NCBI GenBank assembly: GCA_963991145.1
Contig: CAXDOZ010000052.1
Location: 1 to 15,745 of the forward strand
DNA from: CAXDOZ01 sp963991145
GTDB lineage: Bacteria > Bacteroidota > Bacteroidia > Chitinophagales > JABDMM01
Reading direction: 5' to 3'
DNA: 15,745 nucleotides
Shown piece after piece: positions 1 through 6,609 of this stretch. The translations under genes were made by a program, and so were the position numbers. The notes under the pieces were generated by a model, which ran no database searches, was not told the origin of the DNA, and saw nothing but the letters and a program-made list of their open reading frames with translations. Position 1 is the first letter of the stretch. Every line of letters starts with the position of its first letter.

Positions 1-708
1 AGCAATGTTTGGAGGAAGAGATCCGATTGCCGGAGGGATATGCTTATTCATCAACCAATTCGTGGCCTGATTTACCCGAGAGGAGACAGCGGCGTCCAAG
101 AGCGATACTTCGACTATAGAACCCTTACCGGAATCCGCACGACGAAGGAGGGCTACCAGAAGACCTTCTTTAAGGTGATGAGCAGCCAGGACATCAATCA
201 ATGCCACTGGCATTTTGACCGGCGGTCTTGAAGGCTCTCCGTTCATCAGCATAAAACCGGACTCGGCCTGAAGCACTACATCATAAGCTGGCCGGCTACT
301 ATTGGCCCCGAAGCCATAGATCTTTCCATGAATAAGCTTTGGATTCAATTCTATCAAATCATCATCGCCGAGTCCAAGGGAATCCAATTTTCCAGCTCTG
401 AAATTTGAGATCAGAATATCGGCTGAGGAAATTTCTTCTTTAATGTCTTCAATATCTGAAGCTGATTTAAGATTCAGCGGTCGGACCTCCTTATTGAAAT
501 TTGCAGAGGCATAGTATGCCGAAATGGAGTGTTCCGAAGCTTCAGATGCCAATTTCCAGCTCCTTGTTACGTCGCCTCCGGCGGATGATGGCTCATACTT
601 GAGGACTTTTGCTCCTAATTCTGAAAAAAAAGTTCCAGTTAATGGCCCTGCCAAAACAGTAGATAACTCTATGACTTTCAGCGATTTGAAAAATTTGCTC
701 TGCTCCAT
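1..708 (-). CDS. Class III CoA-transferase (CaiB/BaiF family), 5' portion only
   Basis: This is the first 236 codons of a gene reading out of the window at its left edge, so no stop is seen. Family III CoA-transferases move CoA between carboxylic acids through an aspartyl-CoA thioester; some relatives are alpha-methylacyl-CoA racemases. Seen: an N-terminal Rossmann-like start (KVIELSTVLAGPLTGTFFSE, residues 11-30), LGAKVLKYEP at 31-40, SNFRAGKLDSLGL at 101-113, and MPVALIDVLAAHH around residues 166-178. Asp172 sits where the family's catalytic Asp is expected (Asp169 in E. coli formyl-CoA transferase). The start is the ATG at 706-708. It is divergent from the small-RNA-like element at 740-878. 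Family assignment is firm; the substrate and whether it is a transferase or a racemase cannot be told from this half. Confidence 0.9.
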   Translation of the reverse strand, partial: MEQSKFFKSLKVIELSTVLAGPLTGTFFSELGAKVLKYEPSSAGGDVTRSWKLASEASEHSISAYYASANFNKEVRPLNLKSASDIEDIKEEISSADILISNFRAGKLDSLGLGDDDLIELNPKLIHGKIYGFGANSSRPAYDVVLQAESGFMLMNGEPSRPPVKMPVALIDVLAAHHLKEGLLVALLRRADSGKGSIVEVSLLDAAVSSRVNQATNWLMNKHIPPAIGSLPPNIA

Positions 709-739
709 TGAAAATTGAACCTATGATTTTTTTCAGGAT

Positions 740-878
740 TACTAAACAAAGGTGGGGGGTCCATGTTATGATGATGTGCTTAATGGGGGTTAGGCACTTC
801 TCTTATACAGCGAGTTAATCGCTTATCTTCTAGTTTTGGGGGCTCGGGGAGGTACAATATACCTCCCCGATTTTTTTT
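740..878 (+). ncRNA. Candidate small RNA or attenuator leader with three hairpins and G-rich loops
   Basis: No protein gene on the plus strand precedes the strong terminator at 844-878, since the upstream CoA-transferase lies on the other strand, so something short must be transcribed here. Seen: an 8-bp hairpin at 776-797 (GTGCTTAA/TTAGGCAC) exposing a TGGGGG loop; a 5-bp hairpin at 809-823 (AGCGA/TCGCT); and the terminator hairpin. Runs of G occur at 754-759, 785-789, 838-842 and 846-849. The GGGGGGT block at 754-760 can pair imperfectly with ACCTCCCC (861-868), the 3' arm of the terminator, so an antiterminator is possible. A 16-codon reading frame (768-818, starting Met-Met-Met) lies inside it. 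It lacks the SRP RNA GGAAG core and the tmRNA ends. The 5' end is approximate and no convincing promoter was found. Confidence 0.5.
844..878 (+). terminator. Strong intrinsic terminator
   Basis: An 11-bp perfect GC-rich stem (TCGGGGAGGTA at 844-854 with TACCTCCCCGA at 860-870, loop CAATA) is followed directly by eight T at 871-878. The other strand has no T tract next to the hairpin, so it works for plus-strand transcripts only. It ends whatever is transcribed from about 740 and separates it from the gene at 965. Confidence 0.88.
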
Positions 879-917
879 ATATATCTTGGCTATATCAACA
901 GTTATAACCCCTTTAAA

Positions 918-925
918 TAGCTTTG
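918..925 (+). promoter_or_regulatory. Candidate Bacteroidota -7 box for the 965-1880 unit
   Basis: TAGCTTTG matches the TAnnTTTG -7 consensus of the Bacteroidota primary sigma factor. No TTG lies 19 bp upstream (the nearest is at 886-888, spacer 29), so only the -7 half is supported. A start near 930 would give a leader of roughly 35 nt before the ATG at 965. Confidence 0.35.
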
Positions 926-964
926 AAACTCCTATAAAAAGAGGCTAAAAGCAATCCAAATTCC

Positions 965-1249
965 ATGGCAAGCATAAAAGATCTGAAGAGAGAGATCAAT
1001 GATCTTGTAGTTCACATTATTGAACTTGCATTTAGATATCAGGTATCACATCCAAACTCAAAAGGATACAAAGACGCTGATAAGATCATTGAAGATGCGG
1101 TAGCACTTAGAGATGATGTAATGGGTCGAATTTATAAAGCCTCTGACCTTGAGCAAGGGGAGTTGAAACCATACTTTGGTAAGGTGCGAGAGGATTTCCA
1201 AAAAACAAGTCTTGACTTAATTAACCGATTAGATAAACTACCCGAATAA
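965..1249 (+). CDS. Conserved-looking small helical protein of unknown function
   Basis: A 94-residue cytosolic protein without signal peptide, membrane segment or cysteine. It is highly charged and reads as a mostly alpha-helical protein with heptad-like stretches at about 1-28 and 37-90 (for example KDLKREINDLVVHIIELAF at 5-23 and DFQKTSLDLINRLDKL at 77-92). I recognise no catalytic motif; proteins starting with a similar IKDLK-x-IN stretch are, as far as I recall, scattered among Bacteroidota as hypotheticals. It starts at the ATG at 965 and ends 7 nt before the lipoprotein gene, so the two are very likely one operon. Its function is not recognised. Confidence 0.75.
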   Translation: MASIKDLKREINDLVVHIIELAFRYQVSHPNSKGYKDADKIIEDAVALRDDVMGRIYKASDLEQGELKPYFGKVREDFQKTSLDLINRLDKLPE

Positions 1250-1256
1250 TCAAAAG

Positions 1257-1880
1257 ATGAAAAAGCTAAGCCTATTCCTAATCCCACTTAGTCTGCTATT
1301 CTTTGCCTGTAATAGTTCAGACTCTGAATCACAAGAATCTGAAGAATCAACTGAAGAAGAAGTTGAATTCGCCGATGGTGAAACCATGGAAAAAGATGCC
1401 ATTCTTGAAGCATGTATTGAAGAGGCTTCAGGCCTTTATGGAGATGTTCTTGATGGCGCTTCATATTGCGATTGCGCACTTGCTACTCTGTCTGAAGAAT
1501 TTGGAGCAGAAGAGCTCGCTTCACTTGGAATGGAAATGCAAGGTGGAAATTCAGTTGGTGCATTTGAAGAAATGCTATCTCAACTTGGACCAGAATCAAC
1601 GACAGCTATTGTAGGTTGTCTTTCAAACAGTCTTTCAGATCCAGAGGCAAAGCTTTCTGATCTAAGCCCAGAGTTATATCAGTACACCATCGACGGTTGT
1701 GTTGCTGAGATTAATAACCAGGGAGGATTAGGTGAGATCGATGCAGACGAGTACTGCACTTGCTTCTTCGATAAGATCAAAGATGAAATGACCTATGCTG
1801 AGCTTCTTTCAGCTAGCGAAAATCCGGATGTGATCCCAATGGACGTTGTGTTCGAGTGTATGGGAATGGATATGGAGTAA
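1257..1880 (+). CDS. Lipoprotein with duplicated C...YCxC...C module
   Basis: A 207-residue protein with a type II signal peptide: Lys2-Lys3, a hydrophobic core at 4-17, and a lipobox-like FFAC with Cys18 as the lipidated residue. An acidic Ser/Glu/Asp linker follows (19-47); acidic residues just after the lipid cysteine are known in Bacteroidota as a surface-export signal, so it may face outward (inference). The mature part holds two copies of a four-cysteine pattern: Cys53, Cys71, Cys73, Cys121 and Cys148, Cys167, Cys169, Cys201. Each has a YCxC centre (YCDC, YCTC) preceded by AC or GC 18-19 residues earlier. Eight periplasmic or surface cysteines suggest disulfides or metal binding. The overall charge is strongly negative. 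It starts 7 nt after the preceding gene. No known function recognised. Confidence 0.82.
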   Translation: MKKLSLFLIPLSLLFFACNSSDSESQESEESTEEEVEFADGETMEKDAILEACIEEASGLYGDVLDGASYCDCALATLSEEFGAEELASLGMEMQGGNSVGAFEEMLSQLGPESTTAIVGCLSNSLSDPEAKLSDLSPELYQYTIDGCVAEINNQGGLGEIDADEYCTCFFDKIKDEMTYAELLSASENPDVIPMDVVFECMGMDME

Positions 1881-2183
1881 TTACATTCCAGGCAATCCCG
1901 GAGGAAGCATTCCTTTTGTAACCTCCATCATTTTTGCCTTGGATACCGACTCAGCATCTTTAACAGATTGATTGAGGGCTTCTAATAAGAGGTCCTCAAT
2001 TTTTTTGCGGTCACCTGTAGCAAACAAGTCTTCAGATATTTCAATGCTTTGAATGTCTTTATTTGCAGTGATCACCACTTTCACTCCAGACTTTTCAGTG
2101 GTCAATTGCAGGCGATCGAGCTCCGCCTGAACTTCTTGCATTTGCTGCTTGATCTCGTTGATCTTGCCAAACATGTCGAACAT
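1881..2183 (-). CDS. ybaB: YbaB/EbfC family nucleoid-associated protein
   Basis: A 100-residue member of the YbaB/EbfC family, whose members bind DNA as tweezer-like dimers and affect nucleoid structure. Seen: N-terminal helix with MFDMFGKINEIKQQMQEVQ (1-19), the beta-strand region GVKVVITANKDIQSIEIS (33-50), and the C-terminal helix ending in the Pro/Gly/Met tail typical of the family (GMLPPGLPGM, 91-100). Length is normal. In many genomes this gene sits beside dnaX and recR, but neither is present here. Its TAA abuts the TAA of the lipoprotein gene on the other strand with no base between. A TACCTTTG box lies just upstream of its ATG. Confidence 0.92.
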   Translation of the reverse strand: MFDMFGKINEIKQQMQEVQAELDRLQLTTEKSGVKVVITANKDIQSIEISEDLFATGDRKKIEDLLLEALNQSVKDAESVSKAKMMEVTKGMLPPGLPGM

Positions 2184-2199
2184 AGAATCTTGTTTTGTG

Positions 2200-2207
2200 C
2201 AAAGGTA
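2200..2207 (-). promoter_or_regulatory. Candidate -7 box for ybaB
   Basis: Reading on the minus strand, 2207 to 2200 gives TACCTTTG, a full match to TAnnTTTG. No TTG sits at the right distance upstream. Transcription from it would start only about 10-12 nt before the ybaB ATG. It lies in the 42-nt divergent gap shared with the SET gene. Confidence 0.35.
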
Positions 2208-2225
2208 TGATTTACCTTAAGGCTA

Positions 2226-2609
2226 TTGCATTTTAAGATTCTACATATTGAGGAATTCCCGGGAAAAGGCAGAGGGATGGTCGCTGGTGAGCAAATTAAA
2301 AAAGGTGATCTCATCGAGCGCTGCCCAGTGCTTGTTCTCGAAAAGAAGTTTACTGAGCAGATCGATAAAACTCCGCTTTACGATTACTACTTCATTTGGG
2401 GTAAGAATGACGAATCAATTGCGATTGCTTTGGGATACGGTTCGATCTACAATCATTCCTTTGAACCCAATGCTGAGTATGTCCCCAATTATGAAGATGC
2501 CCAACTGGAATTCTATGCCCTAAGAGACATCTCAGAAGGGGAAGAAATTTTGGTGAATTACAATGGAACACCAAAGAGCGAAAAGCCCATTTGGTTTGAG
2601 GCAGAATAG
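2226..2609 (+). CDS. Small SET-domain protein (putative lysine methyltransferase)
   Basis: A 127-residue protein that is little more than a SET domain, the S-adenosylmethionine-dependent lysine methyltransferase fold. Seen: the N-terminal GKGRGMVAGEQIKKGDLIE (13-31), the SYNHS-like motif YNHSFEPN (75-82) that forms part of the cofactor pocket, and the C-terminal GEEILVNY (105-112), matching GEEL-x-x-Y. No post-SET cysteines. An in-frame TGA at 2208-2210 limits the 5' end and there is no ATG before the conserved region, so the TTG at 2226 is the likely start; the next ATG (residue 18) would cut into the fold. It is divergent from ybaB and its TAG abuts the stop of the next gene. The substrate is unknown. 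Confidence 0.82.
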   Translation: MHFKILHIEEFPGKGRGMVAGEQIKKGDLIERCPVLVLEKKFTEQIDKTPLYDYYFIWGKNDESIAIALGYGSIYNHSFEPNAEYVPNYEDAQLEFYALRDISEGEEILVNYNGTPKSEKPIWFEAE

Positions 2610-3023
2610 CTATTTATTATTCATCATGAAGCCTACTCCCTGTGCTGAGATTGACTGGTAGCATTTCTTGTTATCGTAGGTAAACTCAAATGCTCCCTGA
2701 TCTTCATCCCACATGTAAATGTTACCTGAAACGATCATTTCACCATCGACAAGAAACATGATGAAGCCCATTGGTTCTCCCTGCAGTGTTGTTGGAGCTT
2801 CGCGCTGAACGAAATCAAGAAATAACTTTGCGTTTTGGCCATTGAAGCTGATGCTTTTTGTGCTTGGAGGGAAAAAGCTGACATCAACCGCATTGGTCTC
2901 CTCCTGTAAGCTGGTGAAAACATCAATCGGAAGTGCTTCGTAATTGGTTACTATTTCGCCATCGGCTTGTGCAAACAAGCCAAAACCAAGGGATAGGAAA
3001 ACTGAAGTAAGAATGAATCTCAT
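2610..3023 (-). CDS. Exported hypothetical protein
   Basis: A 137-residue protein with a clear type I signal peptide: Arg2, a hydrophobic core at 3-17, and an A-Q-A site that suggests cleavage after Ala20. The mature part (about 117 residues) is probably beta-rich, with a single cysteine in NKKCYQS near residue 118-124 and a MWDEDQGAFEFTYDNKK stretch near 103-119. No family motif recognised; periplasmic or secreted by the signal. It starts at the ATG at 3021-3023, 45 nt downstream of the DUF2306-like gene on the same strand, so the two could be co-transcribed. It converges on the SET gene with no gap. Confidence 0.75.
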   Translation of the reverse strand: MRFILTSVFLSLGFGLFAQADGEIVTNYEALPIDVFTSLQEETNAVDVSFFPPSTKSISFNGQNAKLFLDFVQREAPTTLQGEPMGFIMFLVDGEMIVSGNIYMWDEDQGAFEFTYDNKKCYQSISAQGVGFMMNNK

Positions 3024-3068
3024 ATTTATTGAAGTTAAGATTTCATTGCTTCAGGACAAAGACCATAC

Positions 3069-3734
3069 CTAAGATCCGGCTAAGTATTTCCTGCGGTACA
3101 GGCTGGCTGCTAGGCCTGCGAGCAAGGTTGGGAGAACCCAGGGAAGGATCTGCCACCATCCAACAAAGATCTCACTGATGTAAGCTCTGGCTCCAAAGGC
3201 GAAGAATGCAGTGTAAGCAGCCCCTCCTGAAAAGAGCATTCCCGACACATGAGTTGGCATTTTTGCCGCCGTTACGGTTTGCTTCTTTATGAATCCTTTC
3301 AATGGCCCCCAGGCAGAAAACACTCCAATTCCCCCGAAGAAATAGAATAATATTCCATTTCCTGTGGGCAGCTGAGTAGCGAAGTAGACCATTACAAGCC
3401 CGTACAGTCCAATCGTCAATCCGATTATCAGGTACACTTTCTGGTGCCATTCCTTAGGGCGAAGAATTGCCCAGCCTGCAAATAATGGGTTAGCTGTAAT
3501 GAGACTAAGGAAGCCAAGAAACAAGCCTGTGTAATACTCTCCTACGGCCAATAACCTTATCGAGAGAATTGCAGCAGTAAGAACTACAACTGCCATTGCC
3601 TTTACATATAGCTTGCCACTTTCCCGATGCAGTTTTCCTCCTTTCTTGCTAAATGCAGGAATCCAAAAGAGGATAATACTTGCCATCCCGAAGGCGATAT
3701 GAATCCATCTAAATGTGCTGTGAAAGATCTCCAT
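3069..3734 (-). CDS. DUF2306-like multi-pass membrane protein
   Basis: A 221-residue integral membrane protein with six or seven hydrophobic segments (about 10-28, 46-63, 67-90, 99-119, 127-143, 163-181, 194-211). The N-terminal WIHIAFGM with His12, followed by a positively charged loop and LHRESGKLY around His36, resembles DUF2306-type proteins, whose N-terminal half has the same H...G...HR..G.LY layout. His162 in a later segment is a further conserved-type residue. Conserved intramembrane histidines suggest haem or metal binding, but this is inference. Its upstream region (3735-3852) contains TGACAAG repeats and a TAGCTTTG box overlapping the end of the LytTR gene. Family call is moderate; molecular function unknown. 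Confidence 0.72.
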   Translation of the reverse strand: MEIFHSTFRWIHIAFGMASIILFWIPAFSKKGGKLHRESGKLYVKAMAVVVLTAAILSIRLLAVGEYYTGLFLGFLSLITANPLFAGWAILRPKEWHQKVYLIIGLTIGLYGLVMVYFATQLPTGNGILFYFFGGIGVFSAWGPLKGFIKKQTVTAAKMPTHVSGMLFSGGAAYTAFFAFGARAYISEIFVGWWQILPWVLPTLLAGLAASLYRRKYLAGS

Positions 3735-3792
3735 TGCTTTGATTTTTCGGCAAGGTACTGTCGCTGAAAGCTATCAGAAAAAATGTGGGACG

Positions 3793-3852
3793 CTTGTCAA
3801 GAATTAGGGATTAATGACAAGTTTGGGGACTTTGACAAAGCTATTTGACAAG
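3793..3852 (-). promoter_or_regulatory. TGACAAG repeat cluster and -7 box upstream of the DUF2306-like gene
   Basis: On the plus strand TGACAAG occurs at 3815-3821 and 3846-3852, TGACAAA at 3833-3839, and the inverse CTTGTCA at 3793-3799, giving four near-identical heptamers in 60 bp. The minus strand reads TAGCTTTG from 3843 to 3836, a full -7 consensus match without a TTG at the right distance. A start near 3830 would leave a leader of about 95 nt before the ATG at 3734. The cluster overlaps the last codons of the LytTR gene, so it may be a regulator site or chance. Confidence 0.3.
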
Positions 3853-4701
3853 CAATTCCTTCATGCCTGGGATATACTTCCGGGAAACGGGAACCTCTTT
3901 GCTTGCCGTATCAAGGCTCAATCTCCAACCTTGTGCATTACCGCTAACCTTTTGGACAAGGCTCGTATTAACGATATAACTGCGGTGGCAACGAGCCATG
4001 CTTGTGCCTGCTAATTGCTGTTCCAGTTCGCGCATTGAATTTCTCAGGGTCTCCTGTGCCTCTTTGCCATCTCTACTTAGATGGATTGCCACGTAGTTAT
4101 CCAAATTCTCGATATAGAGAAGCTCGGAGGAATCCACTTCGATTTGATCTTTGCCATTCTCGGATTCCAGGACAATCTTGCTGTTGCTTAAAGGTTTCTC
4201 TTCTTCGTGAAGATGGCTTTGAATTTCCTTTGCACTTTCATCATTCTGCTTTAGAAATCGAATTCGGTTCAGCAGGCCCAAAGTTAGAATTGGGAAGAGA
4301 CCGATTGCCATGGTGGTACCCAAAGCGGAGAAGTATAGGTCTGGTGAGAATTGAAATAAAATGCCTCTGTAGATGAAATTCCCATTAGCGATCACAAAGA
4401 CTATGAAGAGGTTCCACAAGACCCAATGAAGAACAGTGAATTTCTCTTCCTGAATCGTTTTCTGCACGATTGGCGCAATGAGGAAATCGACCAGAATTAA
4501 GCAGATGGTGGTTACAAGGCCAAATCCAATTAGGATCAGGTTTTTGTGTTCGAACTCGAACTGACTCAATCCAAAAGGTTGAAAAAAGATCAAAAAGAAA
4601 GCTACAAATGCCCCAATAAGAACAGCAGTAAGGAAGTCTGCTCTACCGTAATCAGGTTGAGGATAAGGCGAAAGCAGGTTCTTTTTAATTCTGTCAAACA
4701 T
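3841..4701 (-). CDS. Membrane-anchored LytTR-family transcriptional regulator
   Basis: A 286-residue regulator with four predicted membrane helices (about 22-44, 54-74, 91-112, 125-146) and a C-terminal LytTR DNA-binding domain (about 176-284). Seen: the FFQPFGLSQFEF segment at 39-50, typical of four-helix membrane LytTR proteins in Bacteroidota; ELLYIENLDNYVAIHL (193-208) and ARCHRSYIVNTSLV (236-249), the most conserved stretches of LytTR domains. There is no receiver domain, so control is not by classical phosphorelay; a membrane signal or a partner protein is the likely input (inference). Its ATG shares one base with the stop of uup (TAATG), so translation is probably coupled and uup expression feeds this gene. 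Confidence 0.88.
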   Translation of the reverse strand: MFDRIKKNLLSPYPQPDYGRADFLTAVLIGAFVAFFLIFFQPFGLSQFEFEHKNLILIGFGLVTTICLILVDFLIAPIVQKTIQEEKFTVLHWVLWNLFIVFVIANGNFIYRGILFQFSPDLYFSALGTTMAIGLFPILTLGLLNRIRFLKQNDESAKEIQSHLHEEEKPLSNSKIVLESENGKDQIEVDSSELLYIENLDNYVAIHLSRDGKEAQETLRNSMRELEQQLAGTSMARCHRSYIVNTSLVQKVSGNAQGWRLSLDTASKEVPVSRKYIPGMKELLVK

Positions 4702-6572
4702 TACCTGGCAAATTCACTGAGTTCCAACCATCTCATCTCTTTCTCATCCAGCTCTTCCTTAAGCTTTCCAAATTTGGTTGAAAGCTCTACCAGCTGATCA
4801 GCGTCCAGGTTTGGATCGGTAAGAGAGCTCTCAAGTTTTTTCAGCTCTGACTCCATGTTCTTGATATCCCGATCCAGGTCCTTGAACTCCATTTGCTCTT
4901 TATAAGTGAGCTTTCTGGGAGTATCAGCAGCTACTTCTTCTTTGTTCTGCCTATCGGCAGGATTTGGTTCTGCCTTCGGTTTTTCTCGCTGCAGTTTTTT
5001 CTGTGCCTCACGATAATGAGTATAACTACCCGGAAAATCTGCCACCTTGCCCTCACCTTCAAATACAAAGAGATGATCGATTAGCTTATCCATGAAGTAT
5101 CTGTCGTGAGAAACCACCAATAGGCATCCAGGGAAATTACTCAGGAAGTCTTCGAGAACATTGATGGTTAGGATATCCAGATCATTAGTAGGCTCATCCA
5201 GGATTAGGAAGTTTGGATTTGCCATTAGAACCCTGCAAAGTTGAAGTCTTCTCTTTTCACCTCCGCTCAGCTTTCTAATGTAATTCTGTTGTTCTTTGCG
5301 ATCGAAAAGAAATCGCTCGAGCAATGCTTCGGCAGTTAACTTTTTTCCTCCAGGCATTGGAATCACATCTGCCACTTCCCGAACTGCTTCAATGACTTTT
5401 TGCTCACTCTTGAATTTGAGACCTTCCTGCGAGAAGTGCCCGAATTTTACTGTCTCACCAATAACGATCTTACCCGTATCTGACTCTAACTCGCCGGTGA
5501 GCATTTTCACGAAAGTGGTCTTCCCGGTTCCGTTCTTCCCGGTGACTCCAACCCGGTCCTGCCTTTTGAATTTGTAATTGAATCCTTCAATCAGGACTTT
5601 ATCTCCGTAGGCTTTCCCCACATTGTGAAACTCGGCGATCTTGCTACCGAGGCGCTCCATATTGACCTCGATCTTTACCTGCTCATCGCTCATATTTTTC
5701 TTTGCAGCCTTTTCAATTCCCTTAAAGGCATCTACTCTTGCTTTCGCTTTTGTTCCTCGAGCACTTGGCGTTCTTCGAATCCATTCGAGTTCTTTGCGCA
5801 TCAGGTTCTTAGCCTTCTCTGTAGTGGCTTTCTGAATCTCATACCTCTCAGCTCTCTTTTCTAGGAAATAAGAATAATTGCCTTTGTATCGATGGAGTTC
5901 TCCATGATCGATCTCGAGGATTGTATTGCAGACCCGATCGAGGAAGTAACGGTCGTGCGTGACCATCAGGAGAGTGATTTGAGAGCGCTTGAGGTATTGC
6001 TCTAGCCACTCGATCATATCGAGATCAAGATGGTTGGTTGGCTCATCGAGGATCAGGAATTGAGGCTCCATGATCAACTGTTTTGCAAGTGCAACCCGCT
6101 TCTTTTGCCCACCGGACATAGAGCCTACTTTCTGCTCCAGATCATGGATCTTCAGCTGTGAAAGTATCTGCTTGATCCGTGTCTCATAATCCCATGCATT
6201 ACTGCTATCCATCAGCCGGAAGGCTTCTTCCATTGCCTTCGTATCTTCTGGATGCTGAAGACATTTCTCATATACCTTAATGGCTTGCAGACTGGGATTG
6301 TCGGAGTGAAATACCTCGTCAAGGACCGCAGAATTATCATCAAGGTCCGGCTCTTGCTCCAGGAATCCAACCGTGATCTTTTGGTTGAGATTTGCTACTC
6401 CTTCAGTTGGAGGTTCCTCGCCGCTGATTATTCGCAGAAGAGATGTTTTGCCTGTTCCATTTTTGGCAACGAAAGCAACTTTATCTCCTTCATTAATAAA
6501 GAATGATAGGTCTTCAAACAGCCTCTTCTCTCCGTAATACTTGGTAAGTCCCTCGACCTGCAGATAATTCAC
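4701..6572 (-). CDS. uup: ABC-F family ATPase, Uup type
   Basis: A 623-residue soluble ATPase with two ABC domains, a linker, and a C-terminal coiled coil, matching the length and layout of Uup (635 residues in E. coli). ABC-F proteins act on ribosomes; Uup also affects DNA branch migration and transposon excision. NBD1: Walker A AKNGTGKT (36-43), signature SGGQKKR (153-159), Walker B with LDEPTNHLD (175-183), His206. Linker 238-300 with the basic RRTPSARGTKAKAR (266-279). NBD2: Walker A GKNGTGKT (345-352), signature LSGGEKR (435-441), LDEPTNDLD (458-466), His489. The C-terminal domain (553-623) is a charged antiparallel coiled coil. Both ATP sites are intact. The start codon is GTG (6570-6572); the sequence NYLQVEGLTKYYG begins as usual for the family. 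Confidence 0.93.
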   Translation of the reverse strand: MNYLQVEGLTKYYGEKRLFEDLSFFINEGDKVAFVAKNGTGKTSLLRIISGEEPPTEGVANLNQKITVGFLEQEPDLDDNSAVLDEVFHSDNPSLQAIKVYEKCLQHPEDTKAMEEAFRLMDSSNAWDYETRIKQILSQLKIHDLEQKVGSMSGGQKKRVALAKQLIMEPQFLILDEPTNHLDLDMIEWLEQYLKRSQITLLMVTHDRYFLDRVCNTILEIDHGELHRYKGNYSYFLEKRAERYEIQKATTEKAKNLMRKELEWIRRTPSARGTKAKARVDAFKGIEKAAKKNMSDEQVKIEVNMERLGSKIAEFHNVGKAYGDKVLIEGFNYKFKRQDRVGVTGKNGTGKTTFVKMLTGELESDTGKIVIGETVKFGHFSQEGLKFKSEQKVIEAVREVADVIPMPGGKKLTAEALLERFLFDRKEQQNYIRKLSGGEKRRLQLCRVLMANPNFLILDEPTNDLDILTINVLEDFLSNFPGCLLVVSHDRYFMDKLIDHLFVFEGEGKVADFPGSYTHYREAQKKLQREKPKAEPNPADRQNKEEVAADTPRKLTYKEQMEFKDLDRDIKNMESELKKLESSLTDPNLDADQLVELSTKFGKLKEELDEKEMRWLELSEFAR

Positions 6573-6576
6573 GCTA

Positions 6577-6606
6577 TAAAGGTAGAGATTGAGCTATGCT
6601 GCGCAA
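6577..6606 (-). promoter_or_regulatory. Candidate Bacteroidota promoter for uup
   Basis: On the minus strand TTG (6606-6604), exactly 19 nt, then TACCTTTA (6584-6577), one base off TTG-N19-TAnnTTTG. It lies in the 37-nt gap after the DUF72 gene. Its start site would fall within a few bases of the uup GTG, implying a leaderless or nearly leaderless transcript, unless the match is accidental. Confidence 0.45.
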
Positions 6607-6609
6607 GGT

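Noticed and set aside
754..849. G-quadruplex from the four G runs
   Set aside because: Loops between runs are about 25 and 48 nt, too long for a canonical quadruplex.
740..878. SRP RNA, tmRNA or 6S RNA as identity of the small RNA-like region
   Set aside because: The GGAAG-type SRP core, the tmRNA ends and a 5'-3' closing stem as in 6S RNA are all missing.
1303..1614. Second-frame reading within the lipoprotein gene
   Set aside because: It is a frame-shifted reading of an Asp/Glu-rich gene, producing a Lys/Leu-rich sequence with no features.
3829..3840. CTTTGTCAAAG palindrome as terminator of the LytTR gene
   Set aside because: The stem is only about five base pairs with almost no loop and no T tract follows.
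3814..4376. Plus-strand open frames over the LytTR regulator
   Set aside because: Antisense to a gene with clear LytTR and membrane-helix signatures; the translations are low-complexity shadows without motifs.
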